This document shows positions 5,771 through 12,536 of a stretch of 12,536 nucleotides of DNA, in pieces. Under the pieces are notes generated by a model. That model was not told the origin of the DNA. It ran no database searches and was given only the letters and a program-made list of their open reading frames with translations. Origin of the DNA: an uncultured Pseudomonadota bacterium. GTDB lineage: Bacteria > Myxococcota_A > UBA9042 > CAIXZC01. A program made the position numbers and the translations under genes. The DNA is taken from positions 1 through 12,536 of the forward strand of contig CALFHQ010000779.1 of NCBI GenBank assembly GCA_937876385.1, given 5' to 3'. Every line of letters begins with the position of its first letter. Position 1 is the first letter of the stretch.

Positions 5771-7348
5771 ATGGTGCATCGTTCGACAAGATTCTCCAGC
5801 GTGTCCCTTCGCTATCTGGCGACACTTGCAGTAGTGGCAATCCTCGCCGCTGCCTGTGGTTCCACTGACAACACGGTTTCCATCGACCAGGATGGGGTGC
5901 TTCCGGATGCCAAAGACACCCTTGACGACGGCGACATCCCCTCGAGTGAAGACACTTTCCTCGATGTCGTTGTGAAGTGTGGCGATGGAGAATGTCAGAA
6001 ATCCGAATCGGTGCAGACCTGCCCGCAGGACTGCTTCGTCGGCCCTGTTTGCGGGGACGGCCTTTGCCAGTTGGACGAAGCGGACGGAAGCTGCCCCCAG
6101 GACTGCGACGGTGACGGGGAGTGTGGCGACGGGATCTGCCAGGGTTCGGAAGACAAGACTTCCTGCCCGGACGACTGCGTCAGTGACGAGTGCGGCGACG
6201 AAGAGTGCCAGGCGGGGGAGAACTGCTCCTTCTGTCCGGTGGACTGCGGTTCCTGCGGCCCAATTTGTGGCGACGATGTGTGTGAGGAGACCGAATCCAA
6301 CGAGACCTGTCCCGAAGACTGTGAAGCTGCCACCGGTTGCGGAAACGATCAGTGCCAATATGGAGAAGACTGCCAGACCTGTCCTGAGGACTGCGGAGAA
6401 TGCCCTGCCGGTTGTGGAGACGGAACCTGCTCCCAGGATGAAAACTGCCAGATCTGCTCTGTGGACTGTGGCAAATGCCCCCCGCTATGCGGAGACGCTG
6501 CCTGCAACGGAGACGAGAACTGCCAGACGTGTCAGGCTGACTGTGGGAAGTGCCCGAGCTTCTGTGGCAACGATGTGTGCGAAGACGACGAGAACTTTGA
6601 GACCTGTCCTGAGGACTGCGAAGATGTTGGCCCGGTATGCGGCAACGGCACCTGCGAGACCGGTGAGACCGAGGAAGATTGTCCCGAGGACTGTCTGGTG
6701 GTTGGCCCCGTATGTGGCAACGGTGAATGTGAGACTGGGGAAGACGCCGACAACTGCGCCGAAGACTGCGGCGGAACCGGGCCCATTTGTGGCAACGGCG
6801 AGTGTGAAGCGGGCGAAGGTCCCAACAACTGCCCAGACGATTGTGGCACCGTTGAACCTTACTGCGGAGACGGCCAGTGCTCAAACGGTGAAAACCCCAT
6901 GAACTGCCCCCAGGATTGCAACCAGCAAGACAACTGCGGCGACGGGGAATGCCAGATGGGCGAGCAGTTCAGTTGTCCCGAAGATTGCCAGCCTGATCCT
7001 CCCGTGGACTGTGGCAACGGAGCCTGTGACCAGGGTGAGAACCAGTACAACTGCCCTGCCGATTGTGGTGGCGGACAGCCCGACATGCCGACTTGTGACA
7101 CTACAGCCGACTGCGTTGGCGGCCAGGACTGCGTGGACATCATGGGCTGGACCGCTTTGTGCCTCTCAGCGTGCGACTCAAACGCCGACTGCGGCGGCCA
7201 GGAATGCCAGGAAGTTGGTGCCATGGGTTATGTCCTCGCCAACGTCTGCAACTGCAACGTGGACGCTGACTGCGGCGAGGGCCTCCTCTGCTGCGAGATT
7301 CCCTACGTCGGCGTTAAGACCTGTCTCACCAGTTGTGTCAGCTTCTAA
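5771..7348 (+). CDS. Cysteine-repeat surface lipoprotein (15 C-G-D/N-G-x-C type repeats)
   Basis: A 525-residue exported lipoprotein with about 83 cysteines by my count. The signal peptide ends in lipobox AAAC (Cys29, Gly at +2); an acidic Asp/Glu-rich spacer runs to residue 69. Residues 70-432 are 15 tandem repeats of about 24 residues with core CGxGxCxxGExxxxCPxDC (four Cys each); repeats 4, 6, 7 and 8 carry one extra Cys pair. Residues 442-523 form a different Cys-rich end with three CDxxxDCxxGxxC-like units and 14 cysteines. No enzyme motif is visible. Repeats of this kind occur in predicted secreted proteins of Myxococcota, Bradymonadia and relatives, generally without known function. 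The many acidic residues and paired cysteines suggest a rod-like, disulfide-stapled, possibly calcium-binding surface stalk or adhesin; that is inference. It stands between two promoter-like gaps and could be its own transcription unit. Confidence 0.85.
   Translation: MVHRSTRFSSVSLRYLATLAVVAILAAACGSTDNTVSIDQDGVLPDAKDTLDDGDIPSSEDTFLDVVVKCGDGECQKSESVQTCPQDCFVGPVCGDGLCQLDEADGSCPQDCDGDGECGDGICQGSEDKTSCPDDCVSDECGDEECQAGENCSFCPVDCGSCGPICGDDVCEETESNETCPEDCEAATGCGNDQCQYGEDCQTCPEDCGECPAGCGDGTCSQDENCQICSVDCGKCPPLCGDAACNGDENCQTCQADCGKCPSFCGNDVCEDDENFETCPEDCEDVGPVCGNGTCETGETEEDCPEDCLVVGPVCGNGECETGEDADNCAEDCGGTGPICGNGECEAGEGPNNCPDDCGTVEPYCGDGQCSNGENPMNCPQDCNQQDNCGDGECQMGEQFSCPEDCQPDPPVDCGNGACDQGENQYNCPADCGGGQPDMPTCDTTADCVGGQDCVDIMGWTALCLSACDSNADCGGQECQEVGAMGYVLANVCNCNVDADCGEGLLCCEIPYVGVKTCLTSCVSF
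5978..7066 (+). repeat. Fifteen tandem coding repeats, period about 72 bp
   Basis: Each unit encodes a 19-residue core (18 in unit 14) plus a 4-7 residue spacer. Units start with TGT or TGC followed by GGx. Units 10-12 are the closest at the protein level (CGNGxCExGE) yet differ at many third codon positions. This points to old duplications held by selection on the protein, not a freshly expanded DNA repeat. Units 4 (6191-6256) and 6-8 (6338-6553) form the six-cysteine subtype. Confidence 0.85.
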
Positions 7349-7364
7349 CGAGGGTCATCTCGTT
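7347..7364 (+). terminator. Weak stem-loop at the end of the repeat lipoprotein gene
   Basis: AACGAG (7347-7352) and CTCGTT (7359-7364) are exact complements around a 6-base loop and begin within the TAA stop codon. There is no T-run after the stem, so it is a poor intrinsic terminator; it may slow 3' exonucleases or mean nothing. Confidence 0.22.
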
Positions 7365-7458
7365 CGCAACTGAGCCAAACAATCGAAAACTGCTGCTGTT
7401 GCAATCGTGGTTCCCGGAGTGCCCGAATACGCCTGCGCGGCTATTTGCTTCGTTTTGC

Positions 7459-7487
7459 TTGCAAAGGCTTTGCCCGTCTAAGACAAT
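7459..7487 (+). promoter_or_regulatory. Weak candidate promoter ahead of the GH5 gene
   Basis: TTGCAA (7459-7464), a 17-base spacer and GACAAT (7482-7487) each match four of six sigma70 consensus bases, with spacing ideal for that class. The predicted start would be near 7494, about 40 bases before ATG 7534. The match is modest; the two dyads overlapping it are the main reason to list it. Confidence 0.25.
7461..7473. repeat. 13-bp dyad between the candidate -35 and -10 boxes
   Basis: GCAAAG and CTTTGC are perfect complements around one central G (7467). Its place in the promoter spacer is typical of a repressor or activator operator, if the promoter is real. Confidence 0.3.
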
Positions 7488-7498
7488 CGTTCCGATTG
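7484..7498. repeat. 15-bp dyad overlapping the candidate -10 box and start site
   Basis: CAATCG and CGATTG are perfect complements around TTC. The CAATCG half also occurs alone at 7380-7385 and 7402-7407 in the same gap. The dyad centre is 24 bases from that of the preceding one. Operator or leader hairpin are both possible. Confidence 0.3.
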
Positions 7499-7522
7499 CG
7501 TCCTCGTCACCTGCTTTGATTC

Positions 7523-7527
7523 GGAGG
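7523..7527 (+). promoter_or_regulatory. Ribosome-binding site fixing the GH5 start at 7534
   Basis: GGAGG lies 6 bases before ATG 7534. The frame is open back to 7333, overlapping the previous gene, but only 7534 yields a lipoprotein signal peptide. Confidence 0.65.
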
Positions 7528-7533
7528 TTCTGT

Positions 7534-10428
7534 ATGCGGTCGTCATCCTTGTGCCGACGTCTCCTCCTTCTCGCCTTGATTCTCGGCCTGGCCCCTGGAT
7601 GCCAGGGGGACAAGCCGATCTTTGACTCAACTTTGTACCCGATTGTCACGACGCTGACCTACTTCAAGGATGGAGTCGGACGCTACGTGCAATTCAAGGG
7701 GATCAACCTGGGCGGAAACATCAAGGTCCCGGTGGTCAACGGCACCCAGACCGACGAAACTCCAGAAACCTACTACGGCCATGTGGGAGACCAGGTTGCC
7801 GCCCAGAAGGCCGGCGTCAAACGTCCCTTCACCTATGTGGGTCGCCCCTTCAGCTTGAAGAAGGCCGACGCCTACTTCAAGCAGATGAAGGCGCTGGGGT
7901 TCAACTCGGTGCGGCTGATGTGGAACTGGGAGGCGGTGTACCCAGACAAGAAGTTCCAACCGGACACAGAATACCTTGAGTACTTCGACAAGCTGGTGCA
8001 ACTGGCCGGGGAGAACGGCATCTACGTGATGATAAACCTCCACGAGAACATCTGGAGCCGTGTATTTTACTCCCTGTACAGCGAATGGCCGGTGTGCCAG
8101 CAATGCTGTGAATACAACGTCAACAACAAGGCCATAGACCCCGACGGCGTGGTTCACACCGACATCGTATGCTCCGACGACCGCAAGGCGCAGTGCTGCC
8201 CCAAAGGGGACATCATGAACATGCTGTGGTCCCTGTTCCCCAACCGAACTCGCACCCAATTGGGGATCACTGAAGACGATTCGCTGGAGGAGAGAGCCAG
8301 GAAGTATCGCTCCGGATTCAGCCACCGAGTGAGCGGCGACGGTGCCCCCCTCTGGGCGACCCGAGTCTGCCTTCCCGAAAAAAACTTCCAGTCGCCCTAT
8401 TGGGGGGTGAACAAGTTCCTGGGCACTGCCCAACAGAACACCGGTCCGCTTGGTGCGAAGCTGTTCCAGACCCTGAAAGTGGCACTCCAGGCGTTGTCAG
8501 ATGGCGAGGAGCCGACGATTCCGGTGGATCTGGCCCAACAGATTGAGGCTCAACTGGACGCCATGGAGCCCTATCTTCCCCCGGACGACTTTGATTCTCA
8601 AGATACATGGGACGGCCTTCCCTTCACGATGTGGGGAATCAACAACGGTGTGTCCCTTGCCACGAACATCTGTTTTGGCTCCTTCTACGCCGGGGACGAG
8701 GTGTTTCCCGACCGGAGGGTTGTGGAATACGGAACCGCCGATCACATGGAGCGAGGGGTGGAGATTGAGACCTTCTACACTCGAGAGGAGGCCGAATCCC
8801 GGGCCCTGGAGTTGGAGTCCGAGGGATTCACTTACGTCGAAGTGAAGAACCTCAAGGAATGCCTGCAAGGGGGCTTTCGAGGGGCATGGGAAGAGATTGC
8901 CCGCATTGGAAAGAGGTACCCTCACGTCATCGGCTACGACATCTTGAACGAGCCCGCAGGATTCTACGTGTTGATGGCAGTGGTTCAAGCTTACCTGGAG
9001 TTGGGCTCTCCTTCCCTGGTGGGCGATCTCGTGGACTCCCTCCTCTTGGACGAAGAGGGCAATCCTCGGATGTTGGGTTCCGTGACCTACGGCGCCATGA
9101 TCCAGCAGCTACTGGAAGAGAACCTGGAGCTGCTTCCGGCAGACAACAGCGACGCCACAAGAAAGCGTCTGGGGCTGTACGGGATGGATCTCATGGCAGC
9201 ATTCGGGTTGAACACATACCTGGACAAGAACCACCTGGAACCCCTCTACGAGTACGTTGGACAGGGGATCGCAGAGGTTTATGACGAAGGGGATGCACCC
9301 AAAAACCGCCTGAGTTTCTGGCTGGAACCCGCGCACGGCATTGAAATGATTCTCGGAGGAAGCGGCGGGGGCGTAGGGGGGCAATACCTTCAGTATGCCA
9401 CCACCCCGGACATCGACCTTCCCGACGGCTTCGAGGAGCGTCACGGGGAGGTCTCGTTCGTTTGGTCACCGCACTGGTACCCGGACATCTATCCTATGAT
9501 CGGCTTGAACATGCCTTCTCGAACCTTCGCCGAGGACGAGTACAACTTCCGAGATTACAAACCAGCCATCCTTGAGAAGAAGGCCAACGCTGCGTTCGCT
9601 TACGACAACGCCCCCTTTGTCCTGGCAGAGTTCGGCACCTATTGGAACTACCGCTACCTCGACATCGAGGAGCCATGCGAGGAGATGCTGAAGTTCTGTC
9701 GTTCCCTGGATAGTGGATTCCTGTCCGCCGTCTGCAACGTTGGCGAGGCCATCTGCCCCAACGGGACCATCCAGTCGAGGGCCAAGGAGTATCTCATCAG
9801 CACTCAGATTCTCGACAACTACTACGAAGCTCTAGAAGAGCTCCTGGCAAGCAGCATGGTGTGGGTCTACACCCCCGACGCACACCCGAAGTACGGCGAC
9901 TGGTGGGATCACGAAGATTTCTCTCTCGTGGAGTTCATTCGCTGCGACCTCGAACCTGATCGCTGCGAATCCGTTCCTGAGACCCTTCCAGACGCCTACG
10001 TCGTGTCGGTTGACAGTCCCCCGGGGGTGGTCGTTCCTCGAGGGCACCAGGCATTTGTGAGGCCCTACGCCCGGGCTCTCTCCGGGAAGCTGGTTTCGAC
10101 TCATTTCTATTCGGACCTTCATTACTTCGACCCGGCCAAGGGGATTCTCAACGCCGAGCACGAGTTTGAAGTCGTCTTCGAGAGCAAGGAAACCGACGCC
10201 CCCTCGATCCTCTTCGTCCCCGAGCTTCCCTACCCCGATGGTTTCTATGTGTGGCTGTCGGATGGATACGCCGTGTGGGACCTGGAATCTCGCTGGCTTT
10301 ACTACTATCCCCAGCGGGACGAACCGGGCTGGCAGCACAAGGTGGTGATTCGCCCCCCCATCGAGGGGCAGAACGACGATAGCTGGGACTACTTCATCCA
10401 CGACGGCGATGTCGTGACGGGACGATAA
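7534..10428 (+). CDS. Lipid-anchored GH5 glycosidase, endoglycoceramidase-like, with a large Cys-rich insertion
   Basis: A 964-residue lipoprotein: Arg-rich signal peptide, lipobox APGC (Cys23, Gln at +2). The GH5 barrel begins with RYVQFKGINLGG (50-61). LGFNSVRLMWNWEAVYP is at 121-137. INLHENIWSR has His170. The acid/base Glu473 is in YDILNEPAG, HWYP is at 647-650, and nucleophile Glu699 is in VLAEFGTYWN. A C-terminal beta-sandwich (about 822-940) carries RPYARALSG and YPDGFYVWLSDG, matching the domain that follows the barrel in endoglycoceramidases. These retaining enzymes cut between oligosaccharide and ceramide, so a glycolipid or related beta-glycoside is the best guess. The substrate is not proven. 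His170 to Glu473 spans about 300 residues, far more than in ordinary GH5 enzymes, and this insertion holds nine cysteines, including CQQCC at 188-192 and a CC pair at 221-222. The beta-barrel gene follows after 10 bp with its ribosome-binding site overlapping this stop codon. Confidence 0.85.
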   Translation: MRSSSLCRRLLLLALILGLAPGCQGDKPIFDSTLYPIVTTLTYFKDGVGRYVQFKGINLGGNIKVPVVNGTQTDETPETYYGHVGDQVAAQKAGVKRPFTYVGRPFSLKKADAYFKQMKALGFNSVRLMWNWEAVYPDKKFQPDTEYLEYFDKLVQLAGENGIYVMINLHENIWSRVFYSLYSEWPVCQQCCEYNVNNKAIDPDGVVHTDIVCSDDRKAQCCPKGDIMNMLWSLFPNRTRTQLGITEDDSLEERARKYRSGFSHRVSGDGAPLWATRVCLPEKNFQSPYWGVNKFLGTAQQNTGPLGAKLFQTLKVALQALSDGEEPTIPVDLAQQIEAQLDAMEPYLPPDDFDSQDTWDGLPFTMWGINNGVSLATNICFGSFYAGDEVFPDRRVVEYGTADHMERGVEIETFYTREEAESRALELESEGFTYVEVKNLKECLQGGFRGAWEEIARIGKRYPHVIGYDILNEPAGFYVLMAVVQAYLELGSPSLVGDLVDSLLLDEEGNPRMLGSVTYGAMIQQLLEENLELLPADNSDATRKRLGLYGMDLMAAFGLNTYLDKNHLEPLYEYVGQGIAEVYDEGDAPKNRLSFWLEPAHGIEMILGGSGGGVGGQYLQYATTPDIDLPDGFEERHGEVSFVWSPHWYPDIYPMIGLNMPSRTFAEDEYNFRDYKPAILEKKANAAFAYDNAPFVLAEFGTYWNYRYLDIEEPCEEMLKFCRSLDSGFLSAVCNVGEAICPNGTIQSRAKEYLISTQILDNYYEALEELLASSMVWVYTPDAHPKYGDWWDHEDFSLVEFIRCDLEPDRCESVPETLPDAYVVSVDSPPGVVVPRGHQAFVRPYARALSGKLVSTHFYSDLHYFDPAKGILNAEHEFEVVFESKETDAPSILFVPELPYPDGFYVWLSDGYAVWDLESRWLYYYPQRDEPGWQHKVVIRPPIEGQNDDSWDYFIHDGDVVTGR

Positions 10429-10438
10429 GGAGAACACA

Positions 10439-11833
10439 ATGCGAAGACACCTGTGGATACTATTCGCTCTGCTCCTTGTTACCCCACTGAGCGCACTGGC
10501 TGAGGAGGCAGCGTGGCAGTCCTCCGAGGGCTATGAAGAGACCGGGATCGGGTCTCGAGATGGCCGGCTTCTCTTCGAGGGGCGGATGCAGAATCTCTTC
10601 TTGTGGAGAAACGACCGAGACTTCGACCGAACGGCGCCCTACTACAACGAGCAGGGGCAAGACAGCGGTGTGTTGGGAACCTTCATCGCTCCCCGCCTCG
10701 AAATTCGACCCACTCGAGAGTTGCGAATCGTCTGGGAAACCGAAGTCGGACTGAATCTCTGGTCCGCCAACGATGCTGACCAATATGACACGGCCTCTGA
10801 CAGCTCCTTTCGAATGGCCATCCGCCAACTCTACACCGAGGGGCGCTTCTTTGATGGGACGTTGGGCTTCAGAGCCGGCTACGAGCAACTCTTCGACCCT
10901 TCGGGACTGTTCTTGGGCCACTGGCTGGGGGCCGCAAACCTCTCCGGGCATTTCCGCTGGGGCAGCGTAACCCTAACGGCGGCTCAGGTTCCAGACCAGA
11001 CGTATGAAGGGGTGAACTACGACACCAACAATTTCAACTCCGACACCTTCGTTTATGGAGCCCGGCTGGAGCTTCCGGTGGACCTGGTGACCTGGACCTT
11101 CTCCGCTTGGGGCATGCACGACACACAGGTTGTTCGCCAACCCCTCGACCTGGGGGTCTTCACCGCCCAGTTGATGGGGGACTTCGAGGACATGAAGTTC
11201 ATCATCGATGCAAACCTTCAAGTCGGAAACACCCAGGGGCGTGCTGCCAACGGGGACGAACTGACGATAGCGTGGAGTGCACAGGGAACCCTCGATTGGA
11301 GGGTCAGACTGGACTACAAGCTGGCCTTCCTGCTGCGACTCAACACCCTGTTTTTGAGCGGCGACGACGACCACGACGGCAACGACTTCAACGGCGCTTG
11401 GTTCTACTCGGGCAAGAGTCGCAGCCGCACCCTTCTCCTCACCGAAGACGAGCTGAGAGACCGAGGGGGAAACCTCGACGAGCGTCTGGCAGAGCGGCGA
11501 CAGGGGGACGAGGGAAAGTTCTACGTCATTCGACCTGGGCTGTCCGTCTCGGACATCACTCTGGGCCTTGATGCCTTCGGGTTCTTCCGCCCCCAGGTCA
11601 CGGTGGGAACGGCCTTCGTGCTGAACCCCGAGAACGCCCTTGGAAATCGCTTCGTTGGGGTGGAAACAGACCTCCACGTTGAGTTCTACTTCAAGGAATT
11701 CCTCTCCTTTGATGTGGTTGGATCTGCACTGTTCCCGGGAAAGGCCGCTTCTGCCCTGGTCAATGCGTCGGCAAACCGGCTGGCCACTGACCCCATCGGT
11801 CAAGTCGAAGCGGTGTTGACCCTCTGGTTCTAG
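10439..11833 (+). CDS. Outer-membrane beta-barrel protein, possibly of the alginate-export/porin type
   Basis: A 464-residue protein with a Sec signal peptide cut after LSALA (about residue 21). The rest alternates polar and apolar residues in many short strands, has no internal membrane helix, and ends in LTLWF with a terminal Phe, the usual signal for outer-membrane barrel assembly. FRMAIRQLYTEGRFFDG (124-140), LGFRAGYEQLFDP (142-154) and an acidic turn after FLSGDDD (305-311) recall alginate-export family barrels, where a Gln-x-Tyr-x-Glu strand and a Ser-Gly-Asp turn recur. That sub-assignment is tentative. AAGGAG (10427-10432) overlaps the stop codon of the GH5 gene and lies 6 bases from ATG 10439, so the two are probably translated together and may act together, the barrel passing a glycan or lipid product that the lipoprotein processes. 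The gene ends 18 bp from the stop of the opposing glycosyltransferase gene. Confidence 0.78.
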   Translation: MRRHLWILFALLLVTPLSALAEEAAWQSSEGYEETGIGSRDGRLLFEGRMQNLFLWRNDRDFDRTAPYYNEQGQDSGVLGTFIAPRLEIRPTRELRIVWETEVGLNLWSANDADQYDTASDSSFRMAIRQLYTEGRFFDGTLGFRAGYEQLFDPSGLFLGHWLGAANLSGHFRWGSVTLTAAQVPDQTYEGVNYDTNNFNSDTFVYGARLELPVDLVTWTFSAWGMHDTQVVRQPLDLGVFTAQLMGDFEDMKFIIDANLQVGNTQGRAANGDELTIAWSAQGTLDWRVRLDYKLAFLLRLNTLFLSGDDDHDGNDFNGAWFYSGKSRSRTLLLTEDELRDRGGNLDERLAERRQGDEGKFYVIRPGLSVSDITLGLDAFGFFRPQVTVGTAFVLNPENALGNRFVGVETDLHVEFYFKEFLSFDVVGSALFPGKAASALVNASANRLATDPIGQVEAVLTLWF

Positions 11834-11851
11834 GAATCAACAAGTTCCTGT

Positions 11852-12536
11852 TTAGTTGTTCTCCAGAAGACCTTTGTAGAAGTCCACGTGGGCTTTGGCC
11901 ACGACGGGCCAGCTTGATCGGTGGGCGTACTCCGCTTCCGATGCAAGAATCTTCTGCCGATAGGCGTGGTCGGAGAGCAGACGAACCGCCTCTTCCGCCC
12001 AGAGCTTTGGTCTCAAGGGGGAGATGAGAAGGTCTGGAGACACATAGCGGCCGATATCGTCGAACTTCGGGCTGTTGGAGCAGATGAGTGGGCATCCCGC
12101 GGCCACAGCTTGGTGGGCGGCACCAGAGGCTGATCCGTAACCTTGCAGGTATGGCAACAGCGCCACATCGGCCAGGTCGTAGTATTCCTCCACCTCGTTG
12201 CCGGGAACGTACTGGTCGTTCAAGATGACGTTCTTTTCCAAGCCGTGCTTTCGAACCTGGCGGCGCATCTCATTCATATACAGCCGGTTGTACCAGAGAT
12301 TCCCGGCCACCTCTCCCACGACGAGGAGCACGGCGTCGGGAATCCGGCGCAGCAAATGCCGCATCATTGGAATGAGGATGTGCACGAACTTCTGCACGTG
12401 GATGAAACCAAAAGAGAGGAGCACCGGCGCATCTGGGGGGATGCCCAGGCGGGACCGCAGGGCTGCACCGTCTCCTCGCTCTCGCAAGGTTGTCCCATGA
12501 GGAATCTCCACGAGCTTTCGTGCCGGCACTCGGTGG
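11852..12536 (-). CDS. Glycosyltransferase, GT4-type C-terminal domain, N-terminus outside the window
   Basis: The frame is open from the right edge (about 228 codons visible) to TAA at 11852-11854. It carries the C-terminal Rossmann half of a GT-B enzyme: VEIPHGTTLRER just inside the edge, the strand VLLSFGFIHVQKF, LLVVGEV, the NVILNDQYVP segment, then EVEEYYDLADVALLPY. QGYGSASGAAHQAVAAGCPLI follows where GT4 enzymes bind the nucleotide sugar, and the usual Glu-x7-Glu pair is replaced there by Gln and Ala. The tail SSWPVVAKAHVDFYKGLL is typical of GT4 ends. It would add a sugar to a lipid or polysaccharide acceptor at the cytosolic face of the membrane; donor and acceptor are unknown. The missing part is about 150-200 residues. 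It is convergent with the beta-barrel gene, so it belongs to a separate unit extending beyond the window. Confidence 0.85.
   Translation of the reverse strand, partial: HRVPARKLVEIPHGTTLRERGDGAALRSRLGIPPDAPVLLSFGFIHVQKFVHILIPMMRHLLRRIPDAVLLVVGEVAGNLWYNRLYMNEMRRQVRKHGLEKNVILNDQYVPGNEVEEYYDLADVALLPYLQGYGSASGAAHQAVAAGCPLICSNSPKFDDIGRYVSPDLLISPLRPKLWAEEAVRLLSDHAYRQKILASEAEYAHRSSWPVVAKAHVDFYKGLLENN

Noticed and set aside
5744..6884. Long open frames on the - strand and in the third + frame across the repeat region
   Set aside because: They are shadows of the Cys-repeat gene: the regular TGY-GGx codon pattern keeps other frames free of stops. Their products are Ser/Arg/His-rich low-complexity proteins with no start signal.
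5978..7066. Regular ~72-bp periodicity resembling a CRISPR array or DNA satellite
   Set aside because: There is no constant DNA repeat; units diverge at third codon positions and the whole tract is one open frame with conserved Cys, so it is a protein repeat.
11834..11851. Bidirectional terminator between the convergent barrel and glycosyltransferase genes
   Set aside because: Only a 5-bp AT-rich pairing (AACAA with TTGTT) can be drawn, without a GC stem or T-run.

Overview
The window is moderately GC-rich bacterial DNA with seven protein-coding genes and one decayed gene. Six genes and the remnant lie on the + strand; a partial gene at the right edge runs on the - strand. It looks like a Gram-negative relative of the Myxococcota/Bradymonadia or another deltaproteobacterial lineage. 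The support is an outer-membrane beta-barrel, four lipobox proteins with no Asp after the lipid Cys, a PAS hybrid histidine kinase of the type abundant there, and a secreted protein built of C-G-D/N-G-x-C repeats. That placement is an inference from protein style; no rRNA or marker gene is present.

Left part (1-1266): the 3' end of an arsenite methyltransferase gene (arsM), an ATGA-overlapped thioredoxin-like lipoprotein with a C-C-E-C active site, then a well-placed ribosome-binding site and start codon leading into a short, frameshifted, internally deleted remnant that looks like a CcdA/DsbD-type electron-transfer membrane protein. The original unit was probably an arsenic methylation and periplasmic thiol-redox operon that has lost its membrane partner.

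Middle (1331-5593): a lipoprotein of the CrtC/AttH lipocalin-like family with a Cys-rich neck, followed 24 bp later by a large membrane-bound hybrid histidine kinase (extracytoplasmic sensor, two PAS, HisKA, HATPase, receiver) that has no DNA-binding output of its own.

Right part (5594-11833): a 525-residue lipoprotein with 15 cysteine repeats of about 24 residues, behind a plausible sigma70-type promoter flanked by a 7-bp inverted repeat. Next, after a 185-bp gap holding three short dyads, comes a lipid-anchored GH5 glycosidase resembling endoglycoceramidases, with an unusually large Cys-rich insertion. It sits 10 bp ahead of an outer-membrane beta-barrel ending in Phe. The last two look translationally linked and could form an outer-surface glycan-processing/transport pair. 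A GT4-type glycosyltransferase converges from the right edge (11852 to the end), hinting that a polysaccharide or glycolipid locus continues beyond the window.

There are no rRNA or tRNA genes, CRISPR arrays, insertion sequences or phage genes that I can see. No gene-free stretch exceeds 300 bp; the largest gaps are 5594-5770 and 7349-7533, both described below. The 64-bp gap 1267-1330 shows nothing convincing.
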